From Paracoccaceae bacterium (GTDB taxonomy: Bacteria > Pseudomonadota > Alphaproteobacteria > Rhodobacterales > Rhodobacteraceae): 64,000 nucleotides of DNA. The notes beneath the pieces were generated by a model. It was not told the DNA's origin and searched no databases. It was given only the letters and a program-made list of their open reading frames with translations. The translations under genes and the position numbers were made by a program. The stretch spans positions 186,001 through 250,000 of the forward strand of contig JALHOL010000005.1 in NCBI GenBank assembly GCA_022843025.1, written 5' to 3'. Below, piece by piece: positions 59,906 through 64,000 of this stretch. How positions within the stretch are numbered: position 1 is the first letter of the stretch; each line of letters starts with the position of its first letter.

Positions 59906-61002
59906 CAGCAAAGGCCGCGATCCGGGCCGAGGCCGAAACCCTCTTCGCCGCCTTCCGCGCCGAGGGGGCGGTTCCGGTCGAGGCTGACATCCTGCAACCT
60001 TCGGAAACCCTGCTGGACCTGTACGGCGAAGACATCCGCGCCCGCGCCTATGTCACGACCGATCCCCTGCGCGGCGAAATGATGTTGCGCCCCGATTTCA
60101 CCCTGCCCGTCGTGCAGGCCCATATGGCCCATGGCGCAGACCCGGCCCGCTATTGCTATATGGGCGAGGTGTTCCGCAAACAGGACGTGGCCGGTCCCCG
60201 CGCCAATGAATATCTGCAAGTGGGCTTTGAACTGTTCGACCGCGCGGCCCCGGAACAGGCCGATGCGCAGGTCTTCGCACTTTTCTCCCGCTTGCTTGCG
60301 CCCCTGAACCTGCGCGCCGCCACGGGCGATATCGGCATCCTTATGGCCGCCGTCCGCGGCCTGTCCACCACCGACCGGCGCAAGGCCGCGCTCCTGCGCC
60401 ACATCTGGCGCCCCAACCGCTTCCGCGCCCTGCTCGACCGCTTCTCTGGCCGCGCCCCCCTGCCCGCGGCCCGCGCCGCCCTGCTGCAACGCCTGCAACA
60501 AGACAGCCCCGAAGCGCTCATCGACGCTGCCGGAACCCTTGTCGGCCTACGCAGCGCCGAAGACATCGCCGCCCGCGCCCGCGCCTTGATCGACGACGCC
60601 GCCACCGCCCCCATCGCCGCGCCGGAAGCCGCGCTTCTTTACGACCTCCTGTCGCTTCAGGCCCCCGCCCGCGCCGCGCTGAACCACCTGCGCGGCATCA
60701 CGCCCATGCTGCCCGCCATCGCCCCGGCGGTGGACCGTTTCGCCACACGGCTCGACGCGCTGGATGCCCTTGGCACAAACACCGAAACACTCCCGTTCGA
60801 GGCAAGCCACGGCCGCACCAGCCTCGAATACTACGATGGCTTCGTCTTCTCCTTCCACGCCGCAGACCCGGCCCTTCCACCCGTCGCCTCGGGCGGGCGC
60901 TATGACGCGCTCACCGCCGTGCTGGGTGCTGGCCGCTCCATCCCCGCTGTCGGCGGTGTCATCCGCCCCGGCCTTGTCGCGCGCCTGAAAGGGGTGATCT
61001 GA
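59902..61002 (+). CDS. hisZ: ATP phosphoribosyltransferase regulatory subunit
   Basis: 366 aa HisRS-like without aminoacylation activity. [13 protein letters not shown] and [11 protein letters not shown] correspond to motif 2 regions. It pairs with short HisG to form the allosteric octamer that starts histidine synthesis. Overlaps hisS (ATGA) and hisG (TGATG). Confidence 0.95.
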   Translation: MTAKAAIRAEAETLFAAFRAEGAVPVEADILQPSETLLDLYGEDIRARAYVTTDPLRGEMMLRPDFTLPVVQAHMAHGADPARYCYMGEVFRKQDVAGPRANEYLQVGFELFDRAAPEQADAQVFALFSRLLAPLNLRAATGDIGILMAAVRGLSTTDRRKAALLRHIWRPNRFRALLDRFSGRAPLPAARAALLQRLQQDSPEALIDAAGTLVGLRSAEDIAARARALIDDAATAPIAAPEAALLYDLLSLQAPARAALNHLRGITPMLPAIAPAVDRFATRLDALDALGTNTETLPFEASHGRTSLEYYDGFVFSFHAADPALPPVASGGRYDALTAVLGAGRSIPAVGGVIRPGLVARLKGVI

Positions 61003-61709
61003 TGCTGAAAATCGGCGTCCCCTCCAAAGGCCGGCTGATGGAGAAAACCTTTGACTGGTTCGGCACGCGCGGCATCACCATGCGCCAAACCGGGAATGAC
61101 CGCGAATATTCCGGCGCTGTCGAAGGGATCGACGGGATCGAACTCGTCCTGCTGTCCGCGGGCGAAATCCCGCGTGAACTGTCGGCAGGCCGCATCCACC
61201 TTGGCGTGACCGGGTCCGACCTCGTGCGTGACAAGCTGGCCGACTGGCCCGCACAGGTGGCGGAACTGGCGCCGCTCGGCTTTGGCCATGCCGATCTGAT
61301 CATCGCCGTTCCCGTGGCCTGGATCGACGTCGACACGCTGGATGATCTTGACGCTGCCGCCTCTGCCTTTCGCGCCGCGCATGGCCACCGCCTGCGCATT
61401 GCCACGAAATACCACCGTCTGGTGCGCGATTTCCTCACCACCCACGGCGTCGCCGATTACCAACTGGTCGATAGCCAAGGCGCAACAGAGGGCACCGTCA
61501 AGAACCTGACGGCCGAGGCGATTGCCGACATCACCTCAACCGGAGAAACGCTGCGCGCCAACCACCTCAAGGTGCTGTCCGATGCGCTGATCCACCAGTC
61601 GCAGGCGGTGCTTTACCTTGCCCGCTCGGCCGATTGGCCGCAGGCCACCCGCGCCACGCTGGAAACCCTGGCCGCCCGTCTGGGCGTGCCGCTGCCTGCC
61701 GATCTCTAG
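61002..61709 (+). CDS. hisG: ATP phosphoribosyltransferase, short form
   Basis: 235 aa. Short HisG lacks the C-terminal regulatory domain and needs HisZ. KIGVPSKGRLMEKTFDWF at the N-terminus, LGVTGSDLVRD, and the PRPP loop SQGATEGTVKNL are conserved. Last gene of hisS-hisZ-hisG. Confidence 0.96.
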   Translation: MLKIGVPSKGRLMEKTFDWFGTRGITMRQTGNDREYSGAVEGIDGIELVLLSAGEIPRELSAGRIHLGVTGSDLVRDKLADWPAQVAELAPLGFGHADLIIAVPVAWIDVDTLDDLDAAASAFRAAHGHRLRIATKYHRLVRDFLTTHGVADYQLVDSQGATEGTVKNLTAEAIADITSTGETLRANHLKVLSDALIHQSQAVLYLARSADWPQATRATLETLAARLGVPLPADL

Positions 61710-61772
61710 GGCATCTTGACGCAGGCCGTTCGGCACTACCTTCCCCGTGGGTTAACAAAAGGGAAATCCCAC

Positions 61773-62117
61773 ATGTATCTTCGTGCCGCTTTTGCCTCGC
61801 TCTTCCTCGCCCTTCCCGCCTTCGCCCAAGACCTCGCCACCGGCGATGCCATCAAGGCCGCCATCGCCGACAAGACGGTGCAGGGCTCCATGGTCGAATC
61901 CGGGGCCTATACCGAGTTTTACGCCGCCGACGGCACCATCAAGGGCGACGGCTATACCGGCACCTGGACGGTCGAAGGCGATCAGATGTGCTTCAACTAT
62001 GGCGAAGGGGCCAGCTGCTGGTCGGCCCGCCTGTCGGGCGAAACCGTCACCTGGGTCAAGGATGGCAAGGATGATGGCACCGGCACGTTGATCGCTGGCA
62101 ACGTCAACAACTACTGA
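61773..62117 (+). CDS. Small secreted protein of unknown function
   Basis: 114 aa. A signal peptide (MYLRAAFASLFLALPAFA, cleavage before QDL). The mature part is beta-rich with YTGTWTVEGDQMCFNYGEGA, SCWSARL, suggesting a small beta-barrel or lipocalin-like domain with one Cys pair. Similar proteins are common in Rhodobacterales. ATG 61773 has AAAAGGGAAA upstream. It ends 64 bases after hisG begins its own 3' region, so it may have a separate promoter. Confidence 0.82.
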   Translation: MYLRAAFASLFLALPAFAQDLATGDAIKAAIADKTVQGSMVESGAYTEFYAADGTIKGDGYTGTWTVEGDQMCFNYGEGASCWSARLSGETVTWVKDGKDDGTGTLIAGNVNNY

Positions 62118-62164
62118 CCCCAGATCAGAACCAAGATTTTCTGATCAATCGCGTCCGAAAATTC

Positions 62165-62327
62165 GTGGTTAACGCGCGCAGCGGATGGTTAACGGGCCAC
62201 ACAACCCCCGTTTGCTGCGTGCATACCATGTGCTGCACAGCCGTCTGCACCGGCTGCTGCCAGGGCAATGCCCAAGGTTAATTCAATAATCCGCTTACCT
62301 TAACGCCGCTGACGTTAACCTTAACGC
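62165..62327. repeat. TTAAC-rich region with TGCAC repeat (Cys-Thr element B)
   Basis: TGGTTAACG occurs at 62166 and 62186 (20 bases apart), and CCTTAACGC at 62298 and 62319. An ATGGTTAA box (TTAACCAT on the minus strand) is at 62185-62192. TGC codons with 12-base spacing (62234, 62246, 62258) sit in a short frame from ATG 62228 to TAA 62281: MCCTAVCTGCCQGNAQG. A GTG at 62165 is in frame and would add 21 residues. Related to the element at 44436. Confidence 0.5.
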
Positions 62328-62749
62328 AGGCCGATCTCGGCCAGCGCCTGCGCCAGATCAGGCGGCAGCGCATCTTCACGTTCCCGCCCTTTGGGCAGAT
62401 CGCGCGGGCTCTCCGCCGGGTCCAGATAGCGCCAGCCCTGAAACGGGCGGCGCTGCGCGCCCTCGGTTCGGATCACCTCGGCATCCAGCACCAAAGCACA
62501 GCGCAGAATGCCATCCGCGCCTTCCACTTTCTCAAGCCCCACAATGCGTTGGCGGGCCAGGATCACGCCCTTAATCACCCAGTACAGCGATCCACCCGAC
62601 AGGATTTCCGCTTCGCGCTTGGGCCACATCCGCGTCACATGCACGGCCCGCCCCGCGGGCCAGCGATGCCTCTGGCTCTCCTGCCAGTCGGTCAGATCCT
62701 CAACGCTGTCCGCGCCGACACAGAGCTTCAAGATGTTAATATGCGCCAC
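62321..62749 (-). CDS. DUF1489 family protein
   Basis: 142 aa. INILKLCVGADSVEDLTDWQ, then GRAVHVTRMWPKREAEILSG and GSLYWVIKGVILARQRI are typical of DUF1489, an alphaproteobacterial family of unknown function. The start is a GTG at 62749 with GGGGGAA upstream; no ATG fits. Divergent from nrdJ. Ends in the TTAAC-rich region. Confidence 0.9.
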   Translation of the reverse strand: MAHINILKLCVGADSVEDLTDWQESQRHRWPAGRAVHVTRMWPKREAEILSGGSLYWVIKGVILARQRIVGLEKVEGADGILRCALVLDAEVIRTEGAQRRPFQGWRYLDPAESPRDLPKGREREDALPPDLAQALAEIGLR

Positions 62750-62805
62750 GATTCCCCCGAACCAACCCGCGTGGACTCTAGTCTTAACAAAGCCACCCGC
62801 AAGGT

Positions 62806-62834
62806 TTGACGCACCGCCCCAATAGGCCTATCTT
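62806..62834 (+). promoter_or_regulatory. Candidate sigma-70 promoter of nrdJ
   Basis: TTGACG (62806-62811), 17 bases, TATCTT (62829-62834), about 42 bases before the nrdJ start. No cobalamin riboswitch fits in the 126-base gap. Confidence 0.65.
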
Positions 62835-62875
62835 GTGCGCTTCTCCGAAAAGACCGCAAAACCAAGGAAAATCGC

Positions 62876-64000
62876 ATGTCCCGATTCGCTGCACCCATCG
62901 CCGAGCAGATCTGGGACATGAAGTACCGTCTTAAGGAAGCGGACGGCACCCCGATCGACGGTTCGGTCGAAGATACGTGGCGCCGCATCGCCCGCGCATT
63001 GGCCGAGGTAGAGGCCGATCCCGCCCATTGGGAACAGGAATTTTTTGCCGCGCTTGAGGATTTCAAGTTCCTCCCCGCAGGCCGCATCACCGCAGGCGCA
63101 GGCACGGGCCGCAGCGTCACGCTCTTCAACTGCTTTGTCATGGGGACCATCCCCGACAACATGGGCGGCATCTTTGACGGGCTGAAAGAAGCGGCCCTGA
63201 CCATGCAGCAGGGCGGCGGAATCGGCTATGATTTCAGCACGATCCGCCCCCGTGGGGCCGAAGTGAAGGGCGTCGCCGCCGATGCCTCCGGTCCCCTGTC
63301 CTTTATGGATGTGTGGGATGCGATGTGCCGCACCATCATGTCGGCGGGCAGCCGCCGGGGCGCGATGATGGCCACCATGCGCTGCGATCACCCCGATATC
63401 GAACAGTTCATCGAGGCGAAGAAAGACCCCGCCCGTTTACGCATGTTCAACCTTTCGGTGCTAATCACCGATCCCTTCATGGCGGCGGTCAAGGCCGATG
63501 GTCCGTGGGAACTTGTCTTTGATGGCAAGGTCTACAAAACACTTCAGGCGCGCGATCTGTGGAACCGGATCATGCGCAACACGTTCGATTTTGCCGAACC
63601 GGGTGTGATCTTCATCGACCGCATCAACGCGATGAACAACCTCGCCTATTGCGAAACCATTGCCGCCACCAACCCCTGCGGCGAACAACCCCTGCCCCCT
63701 TATGGGGCCTGTCTTCTGGGCTCTATCAACCTGGCAAAACTGGTTAACGGCGCGTTTACCAAAGACGCCACGCTGGACCTGCCCGCGCTCGATCACCTCG
63801 TCCGCACCGCCGTGCGGATGATGGACAACGTGGTCGATGCCAGCCGCTTCCCCCTGCCGCAACAGGCACAGGAAGCGCAGGCAAAACGGCGCATCGGTCT
63901 TGGCGTCACCGGTCTGGCGGATGCGCTTTTGATGGTGGGCCTGCGCTATGGCTCTCAAAAAGCGGCAGAAATCACTGATGAATGGATGCAGGCCATCGCC
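62876..64000 (+). CDS. nrdJ: Adenosylcobalamin-dependent ribonucleotide reductase (partial)
   Basis: 375 codons are seen and the frame is open at the window edge; full proteins are about 700-1200 aa. Class II reductase makes deoxyribonucleotides using coenzyme B12. The N-terminal LPAGRITAGAGTGRSVTLFN, CFVMGTIPDNMGGIF has the first active-site Cys, and NPCGEQPLPPYGACLLGSIN carries the catalytic Cys and Glu. ATG at 62876 follows AAGGAAAA. Confidence 0.95.
   Translation, partial: MSRFAAPIAEQIWDMKYRLKEADGTPIDGSVEDTWRRIARALAEVEADPAHWEQEFFAALEDFKFLPAGRITAGAGTGRSVTLFNCFVMGTIPDNMGGIFDGLKEAALTMQQGGGIGYDFSTIRPRGAEVKGVAADASGPLSFMDVWDAMCRTIMSAGSRRGAMMATMRCDHPDIEQFIEAKKDPARLRMFNLSVLITDPFMAAVKADGPWELVFDGKVYKTLQARDLWNRIMRNTFDFAEPGVIFIDRINAMNNLAYCETIAATNPCGEQPLPPYGACLLGSINLAKLVNGAFTKDATLDLPALDHLVRTAVRMMDNVVDASRFPLPQQAQEAQAKRRIGLGVTGLADALLMVGLRYGSQKAAEITDEWMQAIA

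Noticed and set aside
62750..62875. Cobalamin riboswitch upstream of nrdJ
   Set aside because: The gap is only 126 bases, most of it taken by a promoter and leader, and no B12-box is visible.

Overview
The window is 64 kb of GC-rich chromosome from an alphaproteobacterium. Gene content and order point to the Rhodobacterales (Rhodobacter/Tabrizicola/Gemmobacter-like Paracoccaceae). The clues are a fused sat-cysC, a DUF1150 gene beside hsp20, a dmeR-dmeF pair, the short HisG with HisZ, class II NrdJ, an atpHAGDC operon separate from F0, DUF2125, DUF1489 and extensin-like genes, many Hint proteins, and AT-rich tandem palindromes between genes. This placement is inference from family knowledge; no rRNA or tRNA gene is present to confirm it. 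Almost all of the window looks like core genome. I see no prophage, insertion sequence, integron or CRISPR array.

Region by region: 0-8 kb holds a degenerate Hint protein, a sulfotransferase, a minus-strand run (proC, tRNA-binding protein, 2-hydroxyacid dehydrogenase), ybjN, ubiK and a plus-strand lgt/MidA-like/pgeF operon. 8-16 kb holds a 50-aa basic protein with its own promoter and terminator, a divergent lrp/trxB pair, sat-cysC, a parDE toxin-antitoxin module, hsp20-DUF1150 behind a likely RpoH promoter, and purEK. 16-25 kb holds lrgAB, a lipase-like protein, a Nudix/GreA-like/GNAT operon, two EamA exporters, dmeRF with a clear operator, and groESL under CIRCE. 25-34 kb holds TraB/GumN, manganese pyrophosphatase, a HAD protein, MaoC, ribF, YcgN, threonine aldolase, a 2-hydroxychromene-2-carboxylate isomerase-like gene, prs and an H-type lectin protein. 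34-44 kb holds the F1 ATPase operon, a methyltransferase, gloB, clpA and an M23 peptidase. 44-53 kb holds an uncharacterised MotA/ExbB-like plus OmpA-domain motor pair, ChaC, DUF2125, an extensin-like protein, tyrC-hisC, YqhA-like and rpsD. 53-64 kb holds a complete Hint protein, an LpxR-like protein, a four-gene membrane/slyX operon including AbrB, hisS-hisZ-hisG, a small secreted protein, DUF1489 and the 5' part of nrdJ.

The most interesting material is non-standard. First, the two-gene motor module at 44547-47327 has a periplasmic coiled coil too long to fit straight in the periplasm. Second, two convergent intergenic regions (44436-44516 and 62165-62280) share a 12-bp-period TGCAC repeat that reads as a Cys-Thr tetrapeptide repeat and lies next to TTAACCAT boxes. 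Third, four loci carry tandem perfect palindromes. Fourth, there is a dispersed repeat with the core CATCTTGGC..CAAATACCC. Fifth, an AT-rich patch upstream of the LpxR-like gene carries palindromes. Starts were chosen from Shine-Dalgarno placement, stop/start overlaps and family N-termini; several are GTG.
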